DNA of 33,125 bases from CAYRFQ01 sp964423615 (lineage in GTDB: Bacteria; Planctomycetota; Planctomycetia; Gemmatales; Gemmataceae). Position numbers and translations under genes: made by a program. The notes below the pieces were generated by a model, which was not told the origin of the DNA, searched no databases, and worked only from the letters and a program-made list of their open reading frames with translations. Within the stretch, counting starts at the first letter, position 1. Every line of letters starts with the position of its first letter. Positions 16,152 through 25,591 of the stretch are shown piece after piece. The DNA lies in the NCBI GenBank assembly GCA_964423615.1, contig CAYRFQ010000089.1, positions 1-33,125 on the forward strand, in the 5' to 3' direction.

Positions 16152-17492
16152 ATGTTCCATAAGTTGTTTCCGAATCGCCCGTTCCGAAAAACCGGAAACG
16201 GCCAAAGTCGACGCCACACACGTTTGGAGGTGGAAAGCCTCGAAGCCCGGTGGGCACCTGCTGGAAATGTGATTGTTGAGTTCACGCCAAGTATGGATCC
16301 CGGTCCAGGTCCCGGACCAGGTCCCGGTCCAGGTCCCGGACCTTCGCCGTTCTTTTTTCCGCCTCCTGTAGCTACTCCGTCCGTCTTGTTCTTCCGAGGC
16401 GACGAGTTGGGCAATCAAATCGAAATCCGCGACGGGGCTCCTGGTGAAGTCGTCGTGACCGGCAAAAACGGAACAACCCTCAACGGCACTGAAACGGAAT
16501 TGACCTTTCCTTCGCCCAACATCCTTACTGGAGTTTTGGGAGACGGAGATGACAGATTCGAGACCGATCACCTGACCATTACTTCGTCGTTGCAGCAGGC
16601 AGTCATCGCGGTCAATTTGGGTGCTGGAGACGACGAAGCCCGAATCGACGATACCGTTGTCACTGGGGATGGATCTGGTGTCAGCCTTACCGCAATCATA
16701 CTGGACTTGGGAACCGGCGAGGACGAAGCGAAAGTCAAGGATAGTGCCATCGTCGGTTTGTCTACAAGTGCTGGCTTGACGATCAACGGTGACGAAGGCA
16801 CTGGTGTGGATGGAGCCGACGACGAGATTCGCGTTGATGACGTTACCATCCGCTCCGAAGGTGGGTTTTCCGCCAATGCCAGTCTGACAATCAACGGGGA
16901 TTTCTCATCCCTGAGACAGGGATCGGAAGTTGATCCGATCGAGGGCGGCAATGACGAAATCCGCGTCGAAGACGTCGTGATCGAGGCCAAAGACGGTATC
17001 TCTAGCAACTCCGCAAGTGTCGGCATCATTGGGGATAACACCGGCAGTGGTGGCGACGACGTCATCAAGCTCAAGCGACTCACCGTGAACGCCGAAGGAA
17101 CGGGGACGAACAGCGCATCGGTCTCTGTACAAGGCGAGGTTGGCACGATCATTGGGCCACTGATTGTGACCCCGATAAACGGCGACGACAAGATCGACCT
17201 CAAGGACATATCGATCACTGCCAGTGGCTCTTCCAGCAGCGCGGACCTGTTGATCGTGGCCGACCTGATTCGCGACAACGCTCTACCAGGGGCGGATGAA
17301 GTCGAGATCGAGGATTCTGTGTTCGAGACGGCGACTGTATTGCTCGGGGACGGTGACGACGAATTGGAGTTCGAGGGCAACATCGTTGGTCTTCTGGCAA
17401 CGCTCGATGGCGGTGACGGTTACGACGAATTAGACATCGACGATAATATCGGCGAAGTCCTCTACTTGAACTTTGAAGACGTTGACGATTAG
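16152..17492 (+). CDS. Acidic repeat surface protein with planctomycete LEPR-like motif and Pro-Gly hinge
   Basis: A 446-residue protein. ATG 16152 is preceded by GGAGG at 16140-16144, 7 bases upstream. The N-terminus is basic and carries RLEVESLEARWAPAG (residues about 24-38), matching the RLxVExLExRxxPA motif that marks many planctomycete exported repeat proteins and may act as a sorting signal. Next comes an uninterrupted Pro-Gly hinge (about residues 49-64) and an FFFPPP segment. The rest is built from acidic, beta-strand-like repeats: LGDGDDRFETD, LGAGDDEARIDD, LGTGEDEAKVKDS, DGADDEIRVDDV, GGNDEIRVEDV, NGDDKIDLKDI, PGADEVEIEDS and LGDGDDELEFEG. They resemble loose RTX-type calcium-binding repeats. 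A secreted, possibly calcium-stabilised adhesin-like role is inferred. Confidence 0.8.
   Translation: MFHKLFPNRPFRKTGNGQSRRHTRLEVESLEARWAPAGNVIVEFTPSMDPGPGPGPGPGPGPGPSPFFFPPPVATPSVLFFRGDELGNQIEIRDGAPGEVVVTGKNGTTLNGTETELTFPSPNILTGVLGDGDDRFETDHLTITSSLQQAVIAVNLGAGDDEARIDDTVVTGDGSGVSLTAIILDLGTGEDEAKVKDSAIVGLSTSAGLTINGDEGTGVDGADDEIRVDDVTIRSEGGFSANASLTINGDFSSLRQGSEVDPIEGGNDEIRVEDVVIEAKDGISSNSASVGIIGDNTGSGGDDVIKLKRLTVNAEGTGTNSASVSVQGEVGTIIGPLIVTPINGDDKIDLKDISITASGSSSSADLLIVADLIRDNALPGADEVEIEDSVFETATVLLGDGDDELEFEGNIVGLLATLDGGDGYDELDIDDNIGEVLYLNFEDVDD
16299..16342. repeat. 12-base tandem repeat encoding Pro-Gly
   Basis: Units CCCGGTCCAGGT and CCCGGACCAGGT alternate for nearly four copies inside the surface-protein gene. 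They alternate between the two versions at a single base, so the array can also be read as a 24-base repeat. The sequence is near-palindromic, so the opposite strand also reads as Gly-Pro repeats. It could vary in copy number by slippage. Confidence 0.85.
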
Positions 17493-17843
17493 TCACTTTC
17501 CCCCCAGACGGACAATAAGGAGGTGTCTTGGGCTTTGGTCGGAATTGGTCGAAGCCGGGAACCTCTTACATCAGAGCGATTCACAAGTGTATTGAGTACA
17601 GTTTTTCGTCTTCAATGTCCTTCGCCCCGCTTGCGGGCAGAAGGATGTAAAATGAGGGACTCTTGGACTCAGGAGCTCCACGACTTCGCACTGTACTCAT
17701 CACGAACGTCAACCGCACTAGTTTGGCAGTTCGTCTTGGTTGGACCGGTCCAACACCAGTCAAGCAAAGAGTTCCCAAAGCTCCTCCACGAAAAAACGGC
17801 AGAGTGGGTCTTTCCGTGGAGGAGTTATGCCAAAATCCCTCGA

Positions 17844-18292
17844 CTACATCCAGGCGACTGGCGAGGGTGAGTGTGGCCACGACACCGACTGTGGATCGCG
17901 AACGGCTGTCCCTGCAACGATGCCGGCGAGAGAAGTGTCATCCCCCCAATGCGCTGCTTCGGACTCCAGAATGTCCAGATCGCTGTCGGACCAATCAGAG
18001 AATTCCGTCAATCGCTCGGTTCGGACTTCCAAGCGAAGATCCATAACTGTCAACTCACGGTCTTTCTGGCCGTTCCTTTGATCGACCTCTCGGACGAAGC
18101 GGAGAAGCAATTCGGAAGGTTTTCCGTTTCCGTTGTGAGCCGAACCATTGTGGCCATTTCCATGTGCGTGTTGCATGTCGTTGAACCCTTTTCTTGAGAA
18201 AATGTGCATCCTGCCATCAGGCAAAGTCCGACTCCCGCGATCCTTACAGGTAGTCTCAATCGTTGTTTGAATTTCCTGGCACTGGAGGCCAA
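17844..18292 (-). pseudogene. Possible frameshifted small lipoprotein
   Basis: Two minus-strand frames read together as one lipoprotein. From TTG 18292 (GAGGAG just upstream) the first frame gives a basic start, a hydrophobic core and a lipobox (RLPVRIAGVGLCLMAGC), then TFSQEKG. Near 18182-18192, at an AAAAGGG run, a shift into the neighbouring frame gives FNDMQHAHGNGHNGSAHNG, a typical hydrophilic post-lipobox linker. About 90 more residues follow (SELLLRFVREVDQRNG, LRLEVRTERLTEFSDW), with codon use like the rest of the genome. Past that junction the first frame turns into unlikely sequence and stops at 18050. Alternatives are a sequencing error, or a real 110-residue cytoplasmic protein starting at ATG 18176. 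No family was recognised. Confidence 0.3.
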
Positions 18293-18794
18293 AAAACTCC
18301 TCGTCGGCTACATCTCCATCCCGCCACTGATGTCCACAGTACGCGCCCGATCGTGTAACTTGTAGGAGGTGAGGTGATAAATGCAACTCCTGCAGCGATC
18401 TTTGTTGGTTCACCTCCTGGCCCATCGGGTTGTGCTCGACACACAGAGTCGAAACCGAGGTCATTCGCGATCTCCTCTCCGATGGATGACTCTTCCTGGA
18501 TATCGAATCGGTTTGGTTTGAGTCTCGAATGACTTTGCGCACCTTCATTGCAGCGTTGCACATTCTGCAAGTGGGAACGGATGGCTAAAGCAGTTTTGTT
18601 TGAATAGCAAGGAGAGGATGAACTGTGAGGTACGAGAAGTTATGCAATAAGCTACCAAATCTGTTCAAAAACGTCCACACCACTAAACGAGATGTTTTGA
18701 AGAAGCTTTGTTGAAGGAGTTGGCAGTCTGAGAGCTCATAAATGCGTCTTGTTGGTCGTTTCTAGTTTTTTGCGGAGAGTGTTCGTCGAGTGCT

Positions 18795-18841
18795 CTCGTA
18801 CGACGATGACACGTTACACGGCATTGTCATCGTCGTGCGAG
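18795..18841 (-). terminator. Long hairpin downstream of the ABC/DUF4340 operon
   Basis: CTCGTACGACGATGACA (18795-18811) pairs with TGTCATCGTCGTGCGAG (18825-18841) at 16 of 17 positions around a 13-base loop. It begins 19 bases beyond the DUF4340 stop on the minus strand. No strong U-tract follows, so it may act with Rho or protect the mRNA 3' end rather than terminate by itself. Confidence 0.5.
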
Positions 18842-18859
18842 ATCCATTCATAGTAGGTT

Positions 18860-21800
18860 TTATTTCTTCTTCGGTGTAGGTTCCTCGAGTTGTTTTTGTT
18901 CGACCATGATGGTCTGAAGCAACTGCCGAGACAAAATAAACACGGGAGCGGCTTCCTGGTTGGGGATGAGGGCATAACGGCCCTTTCCGTTCTTGACTTC
19001 GTTTCCGATCAACAGAGGAATCCCAGTGAGGAATCTCCTTCCGTCTTCCTCGACCACCTTGAAGATTTGGATTACCGATTGTGGCGATTTGAGTCCGAAC
19101 TTGTCCCCCTCAGGAACCGTGTCGGCCACGTAAGGCCCAGGTTTGAGGTTCGTCAAGGCGTCGATGATCTTCTCGACGCCCTTGGTGTCCACCTTGGCTT
19201 CTGTACCCACACCGAGAAAAGCCCAAGTCTCTCCAGATTTGACCACACCAAAAGACTCTTCTCTTTTTGCTGGCTTGATGAACTCCAGTCGGAGGATCTT
19301 ATCCTTGTCGAGTTCCCAGAGTTGTTGATTTCGATATTCCGTGACGACTTGTTGGCTCCCCATGGAATCCAACTGGAAGATGACGTCTTTGTTGCCTAGT
19401 TTCGCATACCGGAGGGTGCCGCCTTGGTTCTGGTCGGTGGCTTTCCCGACGAGCAGGTCGAGTAACTGCTTCTTGCCTTGCTTGACTTTCCAACGAACGA
19501 GTGGTTTTTTCAGTCCGTACTTTTCCAACTTGTCGTCTTTTTCCGCGATCAGCTTGTCGGCCCGTAACGATGCCAAATTCTTGAGAAATTCCTTCAGACT
19601 TTTCTCTTCAGCGGAATCTTGCACCGGGTCGATCATCTGCCACGTTTCCCCTTGCTTAGAGAAAACGACCTTGCGGCTTCCTCGCTGCATGAGCACAGTA
19701 TCGGCCCCCTCAAATTGAGCGAGCTGATGATTACGGTAATGCAACGGGCGCTGTTGGAGCCTTCGAACGGTTGCTCCGCCCAACACGGCGATGAATTTCC
19801 CGCCATCAGCGAGGGCATAACGCGGTTGCTCGTTGACATCGTTTTTTTGTGATTTGGTCTTCGTAACGGCTCCCACCTTGAGCTTGTACTCTTTCGCCTC
19901 CTTGCCTTTTCCCGTCTTCACGGTCACCACCATCTTGGGCTTTTTCAACCCATACTTTTCTAGGTCCTTGACTGGATAAGCTGCGACACGTTCAGCTCGT
20001 AACGCTGCCAATTCGAACACAAGCGAGTCGACATGCCGTTTGTCCGCTGCCGTTTTTTTAGGACTGACCAGTTCCCAACCATCTTTGCCTTTGTCGAGCT
20101 TGAGTTCGGCAGAACCGCTTCGACGGGCAACAGACACCACCCTCTCCGGATCAAAATCGAACAACTGGCGATTGAGATAGGCCAGGTGATCCTTCACAAG
20201 AGCGGTCTGAATAAAAGGTTTCAGAACGGCAACCCCCGGTTGCTGATCTACGCGGACGTAGCGGTCGCCATTTTGGAGCAACTTTCCGATGGCAATTGTG
20301 TGAGATTCCACCTTTGTCTTCGGTGGCTGTTTTTTGTCGTCTTTCTTCTTGTCGTTGGACACAGCGCGAACCGCAATCGTGAAGCGGATGGTACCTTCCG
20401 GTTTTTCGAGACCATACTTTTTCCACGCAACTTTCTCGCCGAAGGCTACGTAGCGGTCTGCAGTCAACCGAGAGGCCAAGCCCAGGAATCTTGTGACGAG
20501 TTGGGTGTCTGCCGTGAAGTCGGGTGATTTGGAATCGACAACTTTCCAACCGTCCTTGTTGTTGCGTTTGAGGGTATACGAGTCTTTTCCTTTCACGACG
20601 ACCTGTCTCACATTGTCCGAGTCAAACGTAAGCAGGTCTTTCTTCAACAAATTCAGGGCTGTGCCTTCGACAGCTTCGATTTTCTTTTTCGAGAGGACAA
20701 AAACCCCTTCGCGCTTACTCAGACGGGCGTATCGGTCGCCGTCCTTGTCAACCGTTTTGCCGACCAATAGAACCTGATTCTTCGACGCGGATTCGCCTTT
20801 TTTGGTTTTCTTGGCCAAAGAGAAACGCAGGAACGGTTTTTCGAGGCCGTACTTTGCGAGATCCTTGGCAACGTGGGTAACGTACTTCTCGGCTTTGACG
20901 GTCGCCAACTCTTTGGTCATCTTTTCGACGACCTTACTGGCTGCTTTCGCTTCAAAGGGGCCAGAGATTTGCCAGCCCTCCTTGGTGTTTTTCAAAGCGA
21001 ACTCGGGACCATCACGACGAATGCGAACTTCTGCGATGTCTTCAGGGGAGTAGTCCCATAACTCCAACTCGCGGTAAGCCAACGAATCTTTGGCGATGGC
21101 TTCCTTAAGGCTTTTCTTGACAACGAACACCACATCTTCAGACTGTAGCTTGGCGTAGTATTCGCTCGGCTCTTCCTTCTCCTTTTCGTCCTTCTTTTGT
21201 GGTTCCTTTGTCAGTTCGGACTCGTTCTTGTCTTCGGCCTTTTCGCGAGGCTTACCCAGGAACAACGTTTCCGTCTTCTTGTCATTGCCCTTGAGGGTGA
21301 AGGTCGCGGACAACCCGTCTTTCTCGAAACCGTATTTCTTGGCCAGATCTTCGTTCGAGGCTTTTGCGGTCACGAACTCGACAACTTCGAGTTCGCCGAG
21401 TTCACCCGCAAGGGTCGCGGCTTTGCCATTATCGAGCTCGGCCTTGACGGGCGTCGTCAAGTACCAGGTCGTTTCGGTCTGTTCGAGCATGAACGCTTTG
21501 CCTTTTTGGCTCACCTTGATCTTGGCAACGTCCCTCACGGTCGAATCGAACAGCTTTTTCTTGCGGAACGCGATCGCGGGTTGTTCGATGCCCTTCACGA
21601 CATCGCTTTCGATCGGATCGATGCGAGGCCAGCCATCGACTTGGGCATAGATCTTTTTCTTCTCCGCGTCTTTTTTACCGAACCGGAATACCACCTCCCG
21701 CTTGGTTACCTTCTTTTCGTCGTTCTCGTCCTTCTCTTCGATGGCGAGCTTGACGACGAGCGGTTCTTCGAGGCCGTACTGTTTCGTTTGTCCGGCGTCG

Positions 21801-23080
21801 ATGATCTCACCGGTATTCACGGTGGCGTTGACCAAGCTGTTCAACAAATCGATGATGGCGGATTCCTCGGCAGGCTTCTGGAACGGGGCCTCGATGTGCC
21901 AACCTTCCTGGTCCGCTTCCTTGTCTTTGGCCGAGTGCTTTTGGGCCAGGAGAAGAGTCTTTTTCCCTTGAGTGACCTCGACGGTTTGAACGTCATCGGT
22001 CGTAAATCTGGCAAGCTGGCTGTCTCGAATGTCTTGAGTCTTGAGGAAGATGCTGTCGAGGTTCTCGCCCTTGACGTCGAAGATTTGGTCATTGTCCTTT
22101 AAACGCGCGTAGTAGTAGGGCACGGGGACATCAATGAATCTTGGCGGAGGAGGTGGCTGATTGGGAAACCGTGGCGGCGGAGCGGGCATCTGCTGTTTTT
22201 TGGTACCGGAACGAGATTGTTTCCCGATTAGGAGAGTGAGAGTTGTATCGTCGTCTCGAGTAATCGTGAGTTCTTTCTCGGGTTTCTCAAGGCCGAACTC
22301 GCCGAGTTTCTTGTCATCAGGATCGTAAAACTTCTCCGCCCAGACGTCCGGGAACGTCCTCATCATGGTTTCGACGGTGTCCGGGTCGAGTCGATCCTCG
22401 TGGGGTTCGATCAGTCGCCAATCGTCCTCTTCCCGGAAAATCTTGAAGTTCGAATCGGGCGTCTTGACTTGGACGGCTTTGGCCAACAACGATGACACGG
22501 TAGTCTCGCTATCCTCACTCTGCGGAACGCGCTCCCGTGGGAATAATCGACGTCGCAGGTAGTACTCGGAAGGTCGCTTGAGTTTCGCGAGCAAGCCGGG
22601 TGCTAGCCGCAAAACTTCGGTCGCATCGTCAATCTGGAGATAAGTCGGTCGAGCGAACTGGTTGGAGTTTTCTGCGGGCTGACCAAACCGAAGTTTGTGC
22701 TCTTCGTCCTCGAGCTTGATAGTAACTGTCAAAGCGTCATCACCAAGCCCGTAGGTTTCGAGTTTGTCCTCGTCCATGTTGATGGGAGCAAACCGAGTGT
22801 GGAGCCCTTCGAGCAAATCGAGCAAGGCTTCGAGTGAGTTTTGTCGAACTGGCCAGTTGCCTTGCAGTGACCACCTCCCGTCTTTCGAGCGAGAGAACTG
22901 GACGGTATCTTCGCCGTTCTGGATTTCGACGTACGTCAACTTGTCCTTGGTTAGTTGCTCGTCGAGGAAGGTGTCTGTGTCGTTGTTGACCGGGGTAGAT
23001 GAGTAGAATTCCACGGCGACCCAAGCACCGGCCCCCAGTACCACCAACGCAATCAGGGTGAGAGTCGTCTTGTAGTTCAT
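18860..23080 (-). CDS. Giant DUF4340 protein with nine tandem repeats
   Basis: A 1406-residue DUF4340 protein, the last gene of the ABC operon. AAGGAGGAG lies 5 bases before ATG 23080. Residues about 5-25 form one N-terminal membrane anchor (TLIALVVLGAGAWVAVEFY); the rest is predicted outside the membrane. The body is built of about nine repeats of roughly 150 residues, each with a [Y/F]G[L/F] landmark, usually YGLxKP: TYGLGDD, FGLEKPEKE, QYGLEEP, KYGFEKD, KYGLEKPFL, KYGLEKPEG, KYGLKKPKM, KYGLKKPLV and FGLKSPQ. Each is preceded by a GW-type strand (for example GWQISGPFEAKA, GWKVVDSKSP, GWELVSPKKT). Ordinary DUF4340 proteins have about two to four units, so this one is greatly expanded. It is very rich in Lys, Glu and Asp. 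The family sits next to GldG-like proteins; its function is unknown and an envelope scaffold or substrate-handling role is inferred. Confidence 0.88.
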   Translation of the reverse strand: MNYKTTLTLIALVVLGAGAWVAVEFYSSTPVNNDTDTFLDEQLTKDKLTYVEIQNGEDTVQFSRSKDGRWSLQGNWPVRQNSLEALLDLLEGLHTRFAPINMDEDKLETYGLGDDALTVTIKLEDEEHKLRFGQPAENSNQFARPTYLQIDDATEVLRLAPGLLAKLKRPSEYYLRRRLFPRERVPQSEDSETTVSSLLAKAVQVKTPDSNFKIFREEDDWRLIEPHEDRLDPDTVETMMRTFPDVWAEKFYDPDDKKLGEFGLEKPEKELTITRDDDTTLTLLIGKQSRSGTKKQQMPAPPPRFPNQPPPPPRFIDVPVPYYYARLKDNDQIFDVKGENLDSIFLKTQDIRDSQLARFTTDDVQTVEVTQGKKTLLLAQKHSAKDKEADQEGWHIEAPFQKPAEESAIIDLLNSLVNATVNTGEIIDAGQTKQYGLEEPLVVKLAIEEKDENDEKKVTKREVVFRFGKKDAEKKKIYAQVDGWPRIDPIESDVVKGIEQPAIAFRKKKLFDSTVRDVAKIKVSQKGKAFMLEQTETTWYLTTPVKAELDNGKAATLAGELGELEVVEFVTAKASNEDLAKKYGFEKDGLSATFTLKGNDKKTETLFLGKPREKAEDKNESELTKEPQKKDEKEKEEPSEYYAKLQSEDVVFVVKKSLKEAIAKDSLAYRELELWDYSPEDIAEVRIRRDGPEFALKNTKEGWQISGPFEAKAASKVVEKMTKELATVKAEKYVTHVAKDLAKYGLEKPFLRFSLAKKTKKGESASKNQVLLVGKTVDKDGDRYARLSKREGVFVLSKKKIEAVEGTALNLLKKDLLTFDSDNVRQVVVKGKDSYTLKRNNKDGWKVVDSKSPDFTADTQLVTRFLGLASRLTADRYVAFGEKVAWKKYGLEKPEGTIRFTIAVRAVSNDKKKDDKKQPPKTKVESHTIAIGKLLQNGDRYVRVDQQPGVAVLKPFIQTALVKDHLAYLNRQLFDFDPERVVSVARRSGSAELKLDKGKDGWELVSPKKTAADKRHVDSLVFELAALRAERVAAYPVKDLEKYGLKKPKMVVTVKTGKGKEAKEYKLKVGAVTKTKSQKNDVNEQPRYALADGGKFIAVLGGATVRRLQQRPLHYRNHQLAQFEGADTVLMQRGSRKVVFSKQGETWQMIDPVQDSAEEKSLKEFLKNLASLRADKLIAEKDDKLEKYGLKKPLVRWKVKQGKKQLLDLLVGKATDQNQGGTLRYAKLGNKDVIFQLDSMGSQQVVTEYRNQQLWELDKDKILRLEFIKPAKREESFGVVKSGETWAFLGVGTEAKVDTKGVEKIIDALTNLKPGPYVADTVPEGDKFGLKSPQSVIQIFKVVEEDGRRFLTGIPLLIGNEVKNGKGRYALIPNQEAAPVFILSRQLLQTIMVEQKQLEEPTPKKK

Positions 23081-23092
23081 GGCGTCTCCTCC

Positions 23093-25591
23093 TTACCAGA
23101 TGCTCCGGAACATCAACACCACCAAACCGAGGAAAACCATGAGCCCCGGCAACCCCAGAAACGTTCCCCAGTGCCAGAGTTCGAATTCCGGCCTGGTCAT
23201 CTCCACGCGGGCATACGTGGACGGTTCTAGGGACGCTTTGGCGAGCAAATCGTTGCGTCCCAGTAGCCAGTTACACGTGTCCAGGAAAACCTTCTCTTGC
23301 ATCGGATCGAGTTCGTTGCCAGCAAACAGACCACCGTGACCGATGACGGCCACCCGCACCGAGTTGGCCGTTTTCGTCTTGTCTTTCGAGTCGGACCAGT
23401 CTTTCGGAATCTTGGTTTCGGCCGCGACCCCCAATGGAAACGGTCCCTGTCGTTTCTCCGCAAGCGTCCCGATTTCGGGATCGCCTTTCTCCGGTGGTCT
23501 GAATTGCGGTGTTTCTGTCAGCTTCGGGAAGGGATCGTTTTCGTTCCATGAAGCCGGATCGCTCAGCAAGAAGACGTTGGTTTCTCGCGGTGGTGAGTCC
23601 TGCTTCGGTTGATAGTACACCGGTCGTGGGTGTCGCAAGGAGAACGGAGCTTCTGTCCCGAATGCGCGACTGGCTACCTTCAAACTCGTTCGGAGTGGAT
23701 GCTCTTGGTCATCGTTTTGTTTTTCTTTGGCGTTGTTTTTCCCAAACCGGAGTGTGGGCGGAACGCTCATTCCAGATGCCCAGTCGAAATCAACCTGAGG
23801 AATGTTCACCTCTTTCGGCCTACGGAACGCACCAATCTCGCCAGGAGCAAACGCGTCGATTTCAGCATCGAACAGGACCGTCTGTTTGGGGAGCCGAAAG
23901 CCCAGGTCGACAAGAAGTGATTCGAGACTGGGAGACGGTTCTGGAAGCATCAGGGCTTGCTGTTCGTTGCCCGGTGGGACTTGAGGTGGACCAAGACAGA
24001 ACATCACCGGCTTTCCAGAACTCATGAAATTCTTGATCGCCAGGACGTGCTCCTTGGACAGGTGATGGTAGTAGTTTCGCAAGACCTCACCATTGGACAA
24101 ATCGAGTTGGGTCACACGAGGGATCACCAACAAATCCGCATCGGCAAGTAAGCGTTGGAACTTCGTGCGAACGTCGGCAATTCTCTTGAGTTCTTCGGCC
24201 TCCTCGACATCCAGTGCCTCGAGGCTTTGGAGGCTCGCCTCGTATTTCTCCTGGCTGGATTTGAGACGACGGTCTTTCGCCTCGAGCAAGATGTTCAATC
24301 GAAGCAATTGCTGTTGCTGCTCGGCTTCGGTCACGGCAGCCGTCTCGGGGCTGGTTTTGTCTTTTTTCCACGCAGCTAAATCGGATTTGCGGAGTAACTC
24401 CCACCTGCCACCAAGTTCACGGACCCAGACGACCTCCTGATTCACCTTTTCGAGATCTTTGCCAAAAAGCGATAGTTTTTCTTTGAGGTCTTTGACGAGT
24501 TTCTTGCCGGTCTCGATTGTTTTCTCCAGGACGGCAATCTTCTGTTCATTGTCCGAGTAGTCGTATTCGGCATAAGTCTTGGCGGTCGGCTCGGGAAGTT
24601 CGGCTCGTCCCCACTTGTCTTTCAAAATGATGTCGGCGCATTCGAACCCGTGGGACTCCAACGACTTTTTGAGTCCGGGAAAGCCAATCTCCTCCCGACC
24701 GTCGAGCCCGAGCACGGGATGGACCACGGCCATCACGACCTTCGGACGTGGTTCCTCTATGTTCAAAATCTTCCTGGCAAAAGGCCCTTCCCCTTGATAA
24801 TTGAGGACCAGATTTTGTTCTTCTTGGGAAGCCTTGAGGTCAAGCTGATAGATGTCGTGGAAGGACAGTCGCTGGATTCGGGGAGCGACATTTTCTTCTT
24901 CACCGTCGTCCGTAGTTACTTGGGAATAGAAGAAAACGCTGCTTTCGGGAGTCCTCTCGACCGCTTCGGCCAGTTTCGGCATGTCGGCTTGGATGCCTTT
25001 CAATTTCTTCTCATAGTCCTCATCCTGGATGTCGAGGTGGAGTACCTGGAACGTCGGTCCGTCAGTCCCGGCACGATACTCCTGGAATTGGTCGACCAGA
25101 TCGCGGACCTTGGCGACGATCTTTCGCTCGGCCGCGGCTTCGTAGTGGCCAGCCTTCTCAGCACCTCCGAACGACGTGTGTCTTTGGAACACGACGATCG
25201 TCGTTTCGCCTCGCAATCGGCTCAGGTCCTGGACGATCTCTGGATCGATCGTGAAAAGTTGATTTCGGGTCCAGTCGAAGCGTGCATAGTGGAGAAACGA
25301 AAACGCATTCAACCCCACCAAGACCACGACGGCCAACGCGACTTGCACGAAGACGTTCGACGCGAACGTACCTCTTCCCGTAGCCACTACCGAAAACAGC
25401 CGCGGCAACTCGAACGCCAAGGCGAGCAGGACCACGACTCCGCCGCCGATCGCGAGTCCCCACGAGACCACAGTTGGATACGCAGTCGACACCACCAGAC
25501 CGATGAGGCCTACCATCAGGCCAATTAGTCCGAGCGATCGGGTAAGAAAGTGACGCACGGACGCATTTTGTTTTCTGACATCTACCGCCAT
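23093..25591 (-). CDS. GldG-like ABC-associated membrane protein
   Basis: An 832-residue Gldg-family (ABC_transp_aux-type) protein. The start at 25591 (MAVDVRKQNASVRHFLTRS) has GGAG 8 bases upstream and overlaps the permease stop by 10 bases; the frame opens to 25771 without support. Two or three membrane segments fill residues about 16-100 (GLIGLMVGLIGLVVS, GLAIGGGVVVLLALAF, VFVQVALAVVVLVGLNAF) and another lies at the extreme C-terminus (GLPGLMVFLGLVVLMF). The large extracytoplasmic part carries the DWTRNQLFTIDPEIVQDLSRL block typical of the family, and a coiled-coil-like stretch at about 375-500. In Bacteroidetes GldG belongs to the gliding-motility GldAFG ABC complex; planctomycete relatives need not be involved in gliding. 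The DUF4340 gene follows after 12 bases. Confidence 0.87.
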   Translation of the reverse strand: MAVDVRKQNASVRHFLTRSLGLIGLMVGLIGLVVSTAYPTVVSWGLAIGGGVVVLLALAFELPRLFSVVATGRGTFASNVFVQVALAVVVLVGLNAFSFLHYARFDWTRNQLFTIDPEIVQDLSRLRGETTIVVFQRHTSFGGAEKAGHYEAAAERKIVAKVRDLVDQFQEYRAGTDGPTFQVLHLDIQDEDYEKKLKGIQADMPKLAEAVERTPESSVFFYSQVTTDDGEEENVAPRIQRLSFHDIYQLDLKASQEEQNLVLNYQGEGPFARKILNIEEPRPKVVMAVVHPVLGLDGREEIGFPGLKKSLESHGFECADIILKDKWGRAELPEPTAKTYAEYDYSDNEQKIAVLEKTIETGKKLVKDLKEKLSLFGKDLEKVNQEVVWVRELGGRWELLRKSDLAAWKKDKTSPETAAVTEAEQQQQLLRLNILLEAKDRRLKSSQEKYEASLQSLEALDVEEAEELKRIADVRTKFQRLLADADLLVIPRVTQLDLSNGEVLRNYYHHLSKEHVLAIKNFMSSGKPVMFCLGPPQVPPGNEQQALMLPEPSPSLESLLVDLGFRLPKQTVLFDAEIDAFAPGEIGAFRRPKEVNIPQVDFDWASGMSVPPTLRFGKNNAKEKQNDDQEHPLRTSLKVASRAFGTEAPFSLRHPRPVYYQPKQDSPPRETNVFLLSDPASWNENDPFPKLTETPQFRPPEKGDPEIGTLAEKRQGPFPLGVAAETKIPKDWSDSKDKTKTANSVRVAVIGHGGLFAGNELDPMQEKVFLDTCNWLLGRNDLLAKASLEPSTYARVEMTRPEFELWHWGTFLGLPGLMVFLGLVVLMFRSIW

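Larger units (their letters stand above)
17493..18859. other. Mostly gene-free 1.4-kb stretch
   Basis: Between the surface protein and the DUF4340 gene I find no intact gene with both a good ribosome-binding site and protein-like composition. Several overlapping frames on both strands look like shadows of each other. Items of note are AAGGAGGTG at 17518-17526 in front of a possible TTG-started 40-codon frame, a possible frameshifted lipoprotein on the minus strand (17844-18292), AGGAGG at 18364-18369 ahead of a 47-codon Arg-rich frame (18381-18524), and a long hairpin at 18795-18841. Confidence 0.45.

Noticed and set aside
15815..16162. 115-codon plus-strand frame
   Set aside because: No ribosome-binding site or domain; it overlaps the start of the well-supported surface protein.
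16299..16342. Possible CRISPR-like repeat array
   Set aside because: Units are contiguous 12-mers without spacers, in frame within a coding gene.
17740..18081. 113-codon plus-strand frame
   Set aside because: GGAGGAG is too close to the internal ATG, and the Ser/Arg-rich product looks antisense to the possible lipoprotein.
18381..18524. 47-codon plus-strand frame behind AGGAGG
   Set aside because: The ribosome-binding site is 11 bases away and the product is an Arg/Leu-rich string typical of non-coding frames. Conservation would be needed to revive it.
21197..22102. 301-codon plus-strand open frame
   Set aside because: Antisense shadow of the DUF4340 repeats; its own apparent repeats only mirror those of the real gene.
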